Assembly: GCA_966674685.1 (NCBI GenBank)
Contig: CBKWJC010000027.1
Coordinates: forward strand, 5,839 to 69,838
Source: Thainema sp966674685
GTDB taxonomy: Bacteria > Cyanobacteriota > Cyanobacteriia > Phormidesmidales > Phormidesmidaceae
Reading direction: 5' to 3'
Length of the DNA stretch: 64,000 nucleotides
Shown here: in pieces, positions 44,853 through 52,800 of the stretch
How positions within the stretch are numbered: position 1 is the stretch's first letter
Layout of the letters: each line of letters starts with the position of its first letter
The notes under the pieces: model-generated
Databases searched by the model: none
What the model was told of the DNA's origin: nothing
The model's input: only the letters and a program-made list of their open reading frames with translations
Program-made: the position numbers and the translations under genes

Positions 44853-45079
44853 CAGTGAGAGAAAAGTGCTGAGTGCTGAGTAGGGGTGGATGGGTGGATG
44901 GGTAAATGCGTAGTCGAGTGATGATTTGATGAAGTAGACTACCCTATCACCCGATTGCTCCATTGCTCCAGTTCACCTCTGAGGATTGTGGATTAAATAG
45001 CCTGTAAACCGTTCTATTCGTGGGGACACGGCATTGCCGTGTCTGAATCTCAACGCGTTTCTTATAGTGGTTCTAGATA

Positions 45080-45130
45080 AGAACGAGAGAGAAGAGTGCC
45101 TCATCATGAGGCACTCTTCTCTCTCGTTCT
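45080..45130. repeat. Perfect 25-bp palindrome, TCA/TGA triloop
   Basis: Arms 45080-45104 and 45106-45130 are exact complements around a central C (a TCA triloop, TGA on the other strand). A second partial copy of the right foot (CTCGTTCTTA) follows at once. It fills part of the 337-base gap between the stress protein and the DUF3616 gene, which are convergent. The rest of that gap is GGGTGGATGG-type repeat DNA. Confidence 0.85.
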
Positions 45131-45209
45131 CTCGTTCTTAACTGGAATGACTATAGCTTCCGTAATAGCCCTTTTGTGCCTCACTCCTCACTTCTCTCGC
45201 CTCACTTTC

Positions 45210-46283
45210 TCAAAGTCGAAAAATGTCCATCAGAATGGCGTGATTGTCTACATGGCGATTTGGATTGGGTGAATCATAGACGATCAGCAATCCATCGGGA
45301 TGATCCAGGCAGGGGCAAAGAGCAAGCCCTTCAGCGTGATCTGACCCTAAGGTGAATGGCAAATTAAATACGAGTTCTAGATATTTGGAATCTTGGTCAG
45401 TTATGGTCTCTGTTTCGCAATTTAGCGGATCATGCCAGCGATAGAGCTGCATCGCGCCTTCTAGCTCCATCGTTGGGCCAGCTAGCAGCAAGAGATCATC
45501 GTTGTGAAAGCAGAGTTCTCGAATGCCTAGCCCACCAAGGTTGAAAAAGTGTTTGCGGTAGGGCTGCGCGTTGGGGCCAATGGGCTTGAGCGTCATGGTG
45601 CCCGATTCGTCTGTTTCTACTTCTAGCTCTAGGATGATAGCCCAGCCGCGCAGCACTGGCCCTCGTAAGCCGAGATAAACGCGATCGCACTTTACCGCCA
45701 GTCCTTCAATATCCAGTCCGTTGTCTTTGCTGGGCAACTGGCTAGACACAATTGGCCCTAGATGGGCATCTTCACAGAGTGCATCCATCAGCACATTGCC
45801 CTGATCAGAGGTTTGGAGCGCACTAGCTGCGATCGCATCATATTTTGAATCAGGCCGATCATACGCTTTATATAAATCGCCTTCTACGAATGGAATTCGC
45901 ATTAGCAAAAAGCGATTTGCGTCCGTCTTCACTTTACTCAGGGCTTTAATATCTTTTTCAATATTTTTCCCCTTGGGCTTCCCCCGCTTTGTACTGTGAG
46001 AGCCAATTACCCATAAATATGGCTCTGAGTAGTCCATACCCTCAATGTCAACTTCATCTTCTAAATTGAATAAGTCAATGTAGTCCTTGAGATGAACAAC
46101 CTGGTGATCGCCGTAAATGTAAGGTGCGATCGGAGAAAGCCGTTCGAGGGTGCGAAATTCGTCTGATCCAACCCACAAGCTGCCATCGGGCGTAAACGCA
46201 GCAGCTGAAAGTTCATTCAGTAAATCATCGTCATCATCACCAAAGCGGAGTAGGACTCGGCTGAGCAAAAACGGATCAGACAT
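45210..46283 (-). CDS. DUF3616 domain protein
   Basis: From the ATG at 46283 this is 357 residues; a TTG at 46295 would add four. The protein matches the DUF3616 family: FTPDGSLWVGSDEFRTLERL near the start, VDIEGMDYSEPYLWVIGSHS, then DIEGLAVKCDRVYLGLRGPVLRGWAIILEL, a beta-propeller-like repeat pattern. The family is thought to fold as a propeller of the phytase/esterase kind, but no activity is proven. No signal peptide is seen. It is flanked on both sides by hairpin-rich spacers and appears monocistronic. Confidence 0.85.
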   Translation of the reverse strand: MSDPFLLSRVLLRFGDDDDDLLNELSAAAFTPDGSLWVGSDEFRTLERLSPIAPYIYGDHQVVHLKDYIDLFNLEDEVDIEGMDYSEPYLWVIGSHSTKRGKPKGKNIEKDIKALSKVKTDANRFLLMRIPFVEGDLYKAYDRPDSKYDAIAASALQTSDQGNVLMDALCEDAHLGPIVSSQLPSKDNGLDIEGLAVKCDRVYLGLRGPVLRGWAIILELEVETDESGTMTLKPIGPNAQPYRKHFFNLGGLGIRELCFHNDDLLLLAGPTMELEGAMQLYRWHDPLNCETETITDQDSKYLELVFNLPFTLGSDHAEGLALCPCLDHPDGLLIVYDSPNPNRHVDNHAILMDIFRL

Positions 46284-46615
46284 AGGAAATCGCAAAATTC
46301 AGTTCACTTAAGTTTGCCAAGCAATCAGAAATTTGGCATCTCTCTAGAGAATATTTCGTGACGGGCTTAATTCACGCTGTCTATTTACCAGGGACGCGTC
46401 GCTGTAGTCAGCTCTGTTAGGACACCGACGTTTTTGTAGCCCAAAGCCGCGCCACAAAAATGGCCTAATCAAAACGTCCTAATCAATCCTAATCAATGGG
46501 ACTATCGCTATATGATTGGATAGTTGGACAAGCCATTGGTCTTCTGTGTATTCAGATTATCCAGACAAAATTCGAGCCTAAACCTTAATATGGATGCGGT
46601 ATCACCTCTAACACC
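46284..46615. other. Intergenic region with hairpin
   Basis: This gap between the divergent DUF3616 and response regulator genes has an imperfect hairpin at about 46431-46460 (TTTTTGTAGC / GCCACAAAAA, one mismatch). No gene is supported. Promoters for both genes must lie here; I could not fix them. Confidence 0.45.
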
Positions 46616-47002
46616 ATGTCAAAAAAAATTCTGATCGTTGATGACGAACCCCATATTCGGATGCTGATTGAGCAAACCTTGGAGGATTTAGAAGACCAAG
46701 ATGTTGAGCTGCTGTTGGCCACAAACGGGCAAGAAGCGCTGGATATCATTCGGGCAGAGGAGCCGCAGCTCGTATTTTTAGACGTGATGATGCCGCAGAT
46801 GAACGGGTTTGAGGTCTGCCGCACCGTCAAACACGATCTCAACCTCAGCGATATTTACATCGTCATGCTGACGGCTAAGGGGCAGGAGTTCGACAAGCAA
46901 AAGGGGCAAGAAGTCGGGGCCAATCTCTACATGACCAAACCGTTTGACCCCGATGATCTAGTTGACAAATCGATTGAGATTTTGGGGCTAGAACCTATTT
47001 AA
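46616..47002 (+). CDS. Single-domain response regulator (CheY-like)
   Basis: This 128-residue protein is one receiver domain: ILIVDDEPHIRMLIEQTLED with the acidic pair, phospho-Asp in LVFLDVMMPQMNGFEVC, Thr in VMLTAKGQE and Lys in YMTKPFDPDDL. No output domain is attached, so it passes the signal by protein contact, perhaps as part of a phosphorelay. Its kinase is not adjacent. Its TAA overlaps the stop of the convergent gene ending at 46999, the two stops sharing the bases TTAA. Confidence 0.93.
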   Translation: MSKKILIVDDEPHIRMLIEQTLEDLEDQDVELLLATNGQEALDIIRAEEPQLVFLDVMMPQMNGFEVCRTVKHDLNLSDIYIVMLTAKGQEFDKQKGQEVGANLYMTKPFDPDDLVDKSIEILGLEPI

Positions 47003-47385
47003 TTAACCTGTTCTAATGCCGCCACCCGTGCCTCTAATGCTCTCAAATCTTCTCTCAGTTCAATAGCCAATGTTGCCAGATTGTCGAACTGCTGATCTAG
47101 AGACAAATATGCGCCAGAAGCGGGTGGTGCAGATGGTAACGGTGGGGCAGGTTGCAGAGGTTGCGTCGGTTGCGATCGCGCGGTCGATGATAACCGACTC
47201 AGCTCAGCCTGCACCATTCTCAGCTCATACTCTAGGCTGTTCACTCTGGACTCCAAGCGAATATTCGCCCAACCAGGAGCCGCAATCAGAAATCCCCAGA
47301 TACAGCTAGTGAGCAAGACTAATCCAATCATCCGCTGCCAAATACGAGATGATTTTGGTAGAAAACGAAAAGAACGACGATTCAT
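46999..47385 (-). CDS. Small membrane-anchored or secreted coiled-coil protein
   Basis: This 128-residue protein begins with a basic stretch and a hydrophobic segment (MIGLVLLTSCIWGFLIAAPGWA) that is a signal peptide or membrane anchor, followed by a heptad-rich helix (LESRVNSLEYELRMVQAELSRL), a Pro-rich linker and a second helix (LDQQFDNLATLAIELREDLR). I recognise no family. Its start overlaps the stop of the monooxygenase gene by 4 bases, so it is the last gene of that operon. Confidence 0.75.
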   Translation of the reverse strand: MNRRSFRFLPKSSRIWQRMIGLVLLTSCIWGFLIAAPGWANIRLESRVNSLEYELRMVQAELSRLSSTARSQPTQPLQPAPPLPSAPPASGAYLSLDQQFDNLATLAIELREDLRALEARVAALEQVN

Positions 47386-48752
47386 AAACCCAACCTATGC
47401 AACTGCGGCACCGAAAGCGGCTGATTCTGAAAATCAGGGTGCTGAGCATCGACTTGATGGGCTTTCTTGACAATGCGTGGGAAAAAGCGGCGCACCAGCC
47501 AGAGCTGCCGGAAGATCTGCTGCGGGTCGGCTAAGTGAGTCGTGGGTAACTTCTGTCCTAGTTCCTTGAAGACCAGACCCAGCGGCACGTTGATCTCATC
47601 CTGAAGCTTTAGGTATTCAGCAAACGTTGGCGCAAAGGCTGACATCAGCGACCCGACGCCGCCCCGTGCCTGTCCCCAGCCGATGTAGTAAATTCCCTTA
47701 TAGTCGGCCAAAAGCGATCCGGCGTAGCACTGCACCGTTGCGCCTTTCACTCGCTGGAGTTCCGGCGGCAAAAACGGATAGGCAACGTGATAGCCCGTGG
47801 CGCAGACAATCAGGTCAAATTCTTCCGCCGTACCGTCAACAAACTCGACCTGCTGACCATTGAGCCGCTTGACGCCGGGTTTGGGCGTAATTCGCCCGTG
47901 CTTGATGTAGTAGGGCACCTCATTATTCAGCGTCGGGTGCTTCTCAAAAATGCGGTAACTGGGTCGTTCTAGACCATAGCGCTCATGTGCACCGAAGGTG
48001 AGCTGCACGATGCCGTAGGCCAGCCAACGCTGTAACCGCTCTGGCATCCACCATTTGATTAAATCGGCAACGGGTTTGCCCATAAAAGATTTGGGGATAA
48101 ACCAGACGGATTCCCGCATGCTCAGCACCGATTTCGCTGCCACTCGTCCGGCCTCTGCCGCCACGTCGCAGGCCGAGTTGCCGCCGCCGATGATTAGCAC
48201 TCGCTTGCCGCGTAGCTGATCGGGGTGCTTGTAGTCCTTCGAGTGAATGATTTCGCCTGCAAACTCGCCGTCAAACTTTGGAAAGCGCTTGCTCCAGTGG
48301 TGACCGTTGCAGAGCAGAACGCCTTTGTAGAGCCGCTGTTCACCATTTGCCAAGGTGATGAGCCAGTGATTGTTTTCGACGGGTCGCACATTTTGTATCT
48401 TGCAGTTGAGCTGGATGTGCGATCGCAACTCAAAGTGGTCGGCAAAGCTCCACAGATAGTCCCGCATTTGCTGGGCACTGGGGAAATCCGGATAGTTGTC
48501 CGGCATGGGGAAATGGGTAAACTGGGTGATTTTGCGGGACGAGATGATGTGGGCTGTGGTATAGACACCGTGATACCAGTTGCCGCCGATATTGTCGCTG
48601 GCGTCAACTTGGTCGTAGGGAATATTGGCTGCTTTCAGCGCTTGGGCCAGTCCTAAACCGACGAATCCGGCACCGATAATCAGGTGCTTATCGGTACAGT
48701 CCTGAACCGGGCGATCCTGGAGGTGAGGGGCAACCAGGGAGCTAGTGTTCAC
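47382..48752 (-). CDS. FMO-like flavin-containing monooxygenase
   Basis: This 456-residue protein starts at a GTG and overlaps the end of the SDR gene by 11 bases. The FAD motif is LIIGAGFVGLGLAQAL, followed by NIGGNWYHGVY; the FMO signature is EFAGEIIHSKDYK; the NADPH motif is VLIIGGGNSACDVAAEAG; and CATGYHVAYPFLPPEL lies near the end. It likely adds oxygen to a soft nucleophile or to a ketone (Baeyer-Villiger type); the substrate is unknown. It is in an operon with the SDR and a small membrane protein gene, which suggests a shared small-molecule pathway. Confidence 0.9.
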   Translation of the reverse strand: MNTSSLVAPHLQDRPVQDCTDKHLIIGAGFVGLGLAQALKAANIPYDQVDASDNIGGNWYHGVYTTAHIISSRKITQFTHFPMPDNYPDFPSAQQMRDYLWSFADHFELRSHIQLNCKIQNVRPVENNHWLITLANGEQRLYKGVLLCNGHHWSKRFPKFDGEFAGEIIHSKDYKHPDQLRGKRVLIIGGGNSACDVAAEAGRVAAKSVLSMRESVWFIPKSFMGKPVADLIKWWMPERLQRWLAYGIVQLTFGAHERYGLERPSYRIFEKHPTLNNEVPYYIKHGRITPKPGVKRLNGQQVEFVDGTAEEFDLIVCATGYHVAYPFLPPELQRVKGATVQCYAGSLLADYKGIYYIGWGQARGGVGSLMSAFAPTFAEYLKLQDEINVPLGLVFKELGQKLPTTHLADPQQIFRQLWLVRRFFPRIVKKAHQVDAQHPDFQNQPLSVPQLHRLGL

Positions 48753-49563
48753 GTTGCTGCATTCTCCGCATGATGAGGGTACTGATCCAGTTTAAGAACT
48801 GTGGCGAATATCGGAGTAAAACGTAGCTGCTGCGGGACATCCGATCGGGGAAAACGTGTAGCTGTTCGCGGGCAATGCCCTGTAGAGTGGCGGCCATCAC
48901 TTGAGCCGGATCGGTAGCCATTTCGGCGGGGAAGCCCTGCATACCCTTGGCCAGAGAGCCGAACCGTTCAGACTGCAAAATTGGCGTGCGGCTGAAGTAG
49001 GGATACACCGCCGTTACCTTGACGCTGTAGGGAGCCAATTCCTGAGCCAGTCCTTCACTGAATCCCCGCAGGCCAAACTTACTGGTGCTGTAGTGGGCCA
49101 TCCCCGCCGGAGCCGTCCAGCCAGCCAGCGAGGAAATGTTTACAATATGCCCCTGTCGCCGCTTAATCATGTCGGTCATAAACAGCGTACTCAGCCGCAT
49201 GGGAGCCAGCAGATTCACCTGCATCAGCCGCTCCCACTTCTCGCTGGGGACTTCATCCATTCGACCATAGAGGCCAATGCCGGCGTTGTTGATCAGGATG
49301 TCTATAGGCTGATTGAGTTCTTTAACCTGTTTGTAGATGCGATCGCACCCTTCGCGCGAGGACAGATCAGCCGCGAAACAAGCCATCACCTCACCTGTTT
49401 GAACCTGGGTTTGAATGTGCTTCACCTGCTGCTGTAGGCGATCAGCATCCAAATCGGTCAAAATTAATCGACTGCCCGCTGCCAGCAGGAGACGGGTTAA
49501 CTCCTGACCAAAACCACCTGCTGCCCCCGTTAACAGTACAACCGCTCCGTTAAACTGCGTCAT
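48742..49563 (-). CDS. SDR family NAD(P)-dependent oxidoreductase
   Basis: This 273-residue enzyme has the classical short-chain dehydrogenase pattern: TGAAGGFGQEL for cofactor binding, LINNAGIGLYG, Ser in VNISSLAGW and the active site YSTSKFGL (Tyr and Lys spaced by three). The basic or acidic choice for cofactor (LTDLDADRL) suggests NAD(H), since an Asp ends the second strand. The substrate is not readable. It leads the operon SDR-FMO-small membrane protein. A long hairpin lies upstream. Confidence 0.92.
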   Translation of the reverse strand: MTQFNGAVVLLTGAAGGFGQELTRLLLAAGSRLILTDLDADRLQQQVKHIQTQVQTGEVMACFAADLSSREGCDRIYKQVKELNQPIDILINNAGIGLYGRMDEVPSEKWERLMQVNLLAPMRLSTLFMTDMIKRRQGHIVNISSLAGWTAPAGMAHYSTSKFGLRGFSEGLAQELAPYSVKVTAVYPYFSRTPILQSERFGSLAKGMQGFPAEMATDPAQVMAATLQGIAREQLHVFPDRMSRSSYVLLRYSPQFLNWISTLIMRRMQQREH

Positions 49564-49623
49564 GTCAAACCGCCTGACCTCATTTGATATAGCGCTATGC
49601 GCTTAGAACCAGGAAGGTCATCT

Positions 49624-49655
49624 TTGGGGAGCCGTGCAGAGCGCGGCTTCCCAAA
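49624..49655. repeat. Palindrome with AGA triloop, two G-U pairs
   Basis: TTTGGGGAGCCGTGC and GCGCGGCTTCCCAAA-type arms flank AGA. The arms pair fully as RNA if two G-U pairs are allowed. It stands upstream of the SDR gene and downstream of the NHLP export operon, in their 197-base gap, and could end transcription of that operon. Confidence 0.65.
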
Positions 49656-49760
49656 AACGACTTGTCCTGACTTGATTACGTGATACAAGCCAGCATAATC
49701 ATTAATATCTGCGATCGCTAGGGATAACGCGGCTATAGGCTCGGCACGATGGATGGGGTT

Positions 49761-52700
49761 TTAAGCAATTTGGCGCTGGATGAGGCGTTGAAATAAACCG
49801 GGCTGCTGAGCTAGCTCGTCGAAGGTTCCCTGCTGCACAATTCGGCCTGTGTCGAGGACATAAATGCGATCGGCATCGCGAATTGTACTCAATCGGTGGG
49901 CAACCACGAGACGAGTCACCTGAAGCTGGCTCATGCTGCGGCTGACAATAGCCTGGGTGTGGTTGTCCAAGGCACTTGTCGCTTCATCCAGGAGCAAGAT
50001 GCGGGGTTGATGAGCTAGGGCGCGGGCAATCACCAGTCGTTGGCGCTGCCCACCGGAGAGATTGCTGCCCCCTTCATTAATCACCGTATGCATCTGCATG
50101 GGCATGGCTTGGATATCCGCCGCCAAGCCGCTCATCTCGGCGGCCTGCCAAGCGGCTTCCATGCTGATCAGGGCACCGCCCGCAATGTTCTCGAAAATGG
50201 AGCCTGCATTGATGCGCCCATTTTGTAAGACAGTGCCAAACTGACGCCGCACGGCGGCGATATCGAGTCCGGCAAGCGCCTGCCCGTCGTAGTAAATTTC
50301 GCCCGACTGAGGTATCTCGAACCCCATCAGCAAGCGGAAGATGGTTGATTTGCCCGACCCGGATGGCCCGACTAGCGCAACAAATTCGCCCGGTTCAATG
50401 TCGAGCGTGACGTTATCAAGAATCAGCGGCCCGTCACTGCGGTAGCGAAATGAGGCATGATCGACCTTGATCCGCCCGGATAGAATTCCCGGATCGACGG
50501 CATCAGCGCTGACTTCGGGCTGAGCTTGCAGGATGGGTTGCGATCGCAGCCAGAGGGGATAAATTGCCACGGCTTCCGTGATTGCGGCGCTGAGGCTGGT
50601 GGCTCCCCGGATAAAGATGCCGTAGGCGGCAAAAAAGGCCAGAAACGTTCCGGTTGACAGATCCGCTCGCGCCATTGATTGAGGGCCGGAGACGCTCAAG
50701 CTGGCCAGCGCAAAAATGAGGATGGTGGCCACGGTCGGGGCTGTGGTGTTGAACACCTCAACGGTATCTTCCAACTGCTGGGTATTCAGCCGAATCCGCA
50801 ACTGCTGCACGTAGGATTTGCCCCACTGAGCGAAGGCGCGATTTTCGGCTCCTGCCGTTCGCAGTTTGGACATGCCGCTGATCAACTGCACGACTGTGCC
50901 GTATAGCTCGCCTTCCATTTGCTTCAGGGGCCGCTGGCGGTTCACGATCAGGATGCCCGTAATTGTCGTGACCAAAAGAGTTGCGATCGCAACCCCGAAC
51001 GCTAACGAGGCTAGCAGCGGGCTGTAATAGATCAGCAGTCCCAAATTGAGCAGCGCAAACATGCCGGTTAAAAACGATTGGAGCAGCGTTCCGCTCAAGA
51101 TCTGGCGAATTGCCGTGATGCTGGAGACGCGAGCATTCAAATCGCCAGTTGAGTAATCGCGGAAAAACGTTGTCCGCAGGGACAGCAACCGATCCCACAC
51201 GGCTGCCTGTAGAGTCACGTCAGATGCCGTTTCGATTCGCATAGATGCGATCGCTTGAGTCAGACGAAAGGCAGCACTACCGAAGGCCGCAGCTAGGAGT
51301 CCCAAACCTAAGCCCCACAAGAGATTGCTGTTGCCAAAGGGAATGGCCTGATCAATCAGGACTGCCGTCGCTTGAGGCACAACCATCCCGATTAGCGTGG
51401 CCACAATCCCCGCCAGCAGCAATGCCACCATGTCGCCATATCGACCCCGCAGCACGAACCGCAGCAGTTTCCACGCCGTCAAGTCACCATCCGGTAGCGG
51501 CGGATAGAACATGTAGGCTGCCGGGTCAAGCGTATGAGCAAGCGCTGCGTCAACGATCTGGCTAGATGGCGACATCTCAGCCGTACCGGGTTGAACCAGC
51601 TCATAGCGATCGCCAGTCACTGGAATCAGGGCCACTGGATGATGCTCCATGCGGGTGTAGGCCACCAGCGGCCCATGATCCCGCTGCCACCAGTTGCCCC
51701 GCAGCAGCACCCGTCGCAGTCGCAACTGTGAGGCACGTGCGATCGCATCTAAAGGTTCTTTGATCGGCTGCAAATCCTCGGCCTGACGCGGTGGCCGAAT
51801 CGGCACGCCCAGTGCCCGTCCCACCCGACCAGCGGCAGCAAGAACGGCTGATTCTGCTGATCGCTCGACCGCAGTCGGTGCCAGTAGAATCGAGCCAAGC
51901 TGCTGGAGTGTCTGCTGAATCGACTGCTGGTTCAGCGCCTCCAGCTCAGTAAACTGCTGCTGAACTCTAGCCGAATACTGCATTTGCCACTGCTGAACGC
52001 TGTCTAGGACGTACTGATGCAGTTGCGCTAACCCTTTGACTAAGACCTCAACCCGCTGAACGGCCTCTGTTCCTCTCGCGAACAGTTCCACATCGCCATT
52101 GGCAGTGAGCGGCATAGTGGCGCTGACTGGGAAACAGCCCGTTTCAGCCGTGAGCACGAATTCCGGCTGATTGCGCCACTGTAGCTCACCCCGTCTAACG
52201 CTGATCCACTGCACGGTTCCCACTGGCGGCTGGCAGCGCTGGCCTGGTAACAAAGAGAGATAATGAGCCGCAATGTCATCACCAGCTTGTGGGGTCGGCC
52301 AACCATCAATATCACCCAGCGATCGAATCCACGGATCGATATAGGTTTTCAGTAGCTCTAGTTTTTCGTGGACTGCCAAGCCATTCAAATCAATACCAGA
52401 CACCTCACTCGGCTCCAGCGGTACTGCGATTAAGCCCAAGTGATGAGCCATTTCTTTCGCCCTGTAGCCAAATAAAGCTTGACCGCAAGACACATTGAAG
52501 AGATAGCGGCGCTCTCCTTCCGGCTGCCCGTTTAGGATATAGGTCGCAAAAACGGCCAGTTCACCTGTAGTCAGGATCAGTAGCGTATCGGGCTGATCGA
52601 GCACTAATGGACGATTAGCCCTGACTGGAATTGCGGTGCTGGTCAAATTGAGAGCGAAAGGGGCAGGGGGGATGGGGAGAGTTAGATTGGCCTGGTCGCT

Positions 52701-52799
52701 CTCAATAGCTCCCTCGCTCCCCTTGCCCCCACTGCTCCCCTCCCTCCCCTTGCTCCCATTCACCTCATCTTCCACTTGCACAGAAAACTGACTAGACAT
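49761..52799 (-). CDS. NHLP-type bacteriocin export ABC transporter, permease/ATPase subunit
   Basis: From the ATG at 52799, eight bases after GGAGG and one base after the upstream stop, this is 1012 residues. It has a long N-terminal region with no peptidase (about 430 residues), a six-helix ABC exporter domain (MVALLLAGIVATLIGMVVP onward; TTFFRDYSTGDLNARVSSI) and an ATPase domain with Walker A GPSGSGKST, signature LSGGQRQR and Walker B RILLLDEATSALD. This matches the second ABC protein of NHLP export systems, which pairs with the C39 peptidase exporter. A low-complexity insertion lies near residues 10-45. It is the last gene of the operon and probably forms a heterodimer or works in series with its partner. 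Confidence 0.92.
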   Translation of the reverse strand: MSSQFSVQVEDEVNGSKGREGSSGGKGSEGAIESDQANLTLPIPPAPFALNLTSTAIPVRANRPLVLDQPDTLLILTTGELAVFATYILNGQPEGERRYLFNVSCGQALFGYRAKEMAHHLGLIAVPLEPSEVSGIDLNGLAVHEKLELLKTYIDPWIRSLGDIDGWPTPQAGDDIAAHYLSLLPGQRCQPPVGTVQWISVRRGELQWRNQPEFVLTAETGCFPVSATMPLTANGDVELFARGTEAVQRVEVLVKGLAQLHQYVLDSVQQWQMQYSARVQQQFTELEALNQQSIQQTLQQLGSILLAPTAVERSAESAVLAAAGRVGRALGVPIRPPRQAEDLQPIKEPLDAIARASQLRLRRVLLRGNWWQRDHGPLVAYTRMEHHPVALIPVTGDRYELVQPGTAEMSPSSQIVDAALAHTLDPAAYMFYPPLPDGDLTAWKLLRFVLRGRYGDMVALLLAGIVATLIGMVVPQATAVLIDQAIPFGNSNLLWGLGLGLLAAAFGSAAFRLTQAIASMRIETASDVTLQAAVWDRLLSLRTTFFRDYSTGDLNARVSSITAIRQILSGTLLQSFLTGMFALLNLGLLIYYSPLLASLAFGVAIATLLVTTITGILIVNRQRPLKQMEGELYGTVVQLISGMSKLRTAGAENRAFAQWGKSYVQQLRIRLNTQQLEDTVEVFNTTAPTVATILIFALASLSVSGPQSMARADLSTGTFLAFFAAYGIFIRGATSLSAAITEAVAIYPLWLRSQPILQAQPEVSADAVDPGILSGRIKVDHASFRYRSDGPLILDNVTLDIEPGEFVALVGPSGSGKSTIFRLLMGFEIPQSGEIYYDGQALAGLDIAAVRRQFGTVLQNGRINAGSIFENIAGGALISMEAAWQAAEMSGLAADIQAMPMQMHTVINEGGSNLSGGQRQRLVIARALAHQPRILLLDEATSALDNHTQAIVSRSMSQLQVTRLVVAHRLSTIRDADRIYVLDTGRIVQQGTFDELAQQPGLFQRLIQRQIA
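52650..52765 (-). repeat. In-frame purine/pyrimidine repeat in the second ABC gene
   Basis: On the coding strand, GGGAGCAAGGGGAGGGAGGG-type DNA encodes GSKGREGSSGGKGSEGA, and CTCCCCATCCCCCCTGCCCC-type DNA encodes LPIPPAP. It is the same kind of element as the three in the histidine kinase gene and keeps the frame. Confidence 0.75.
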
Positions 52800-52800
52800 C

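Noticed and set aside
47382..49563. SDR and FMO as tailoring enzymes of the exported peptide
   Set aside because: They are on the same strand downstream, but a 197-base gap with a hairpin separates them, and SDR/FMO pairs commonly act on small molecules. There is no direct support for a link, so it is kept only as an open test in the operon finding.
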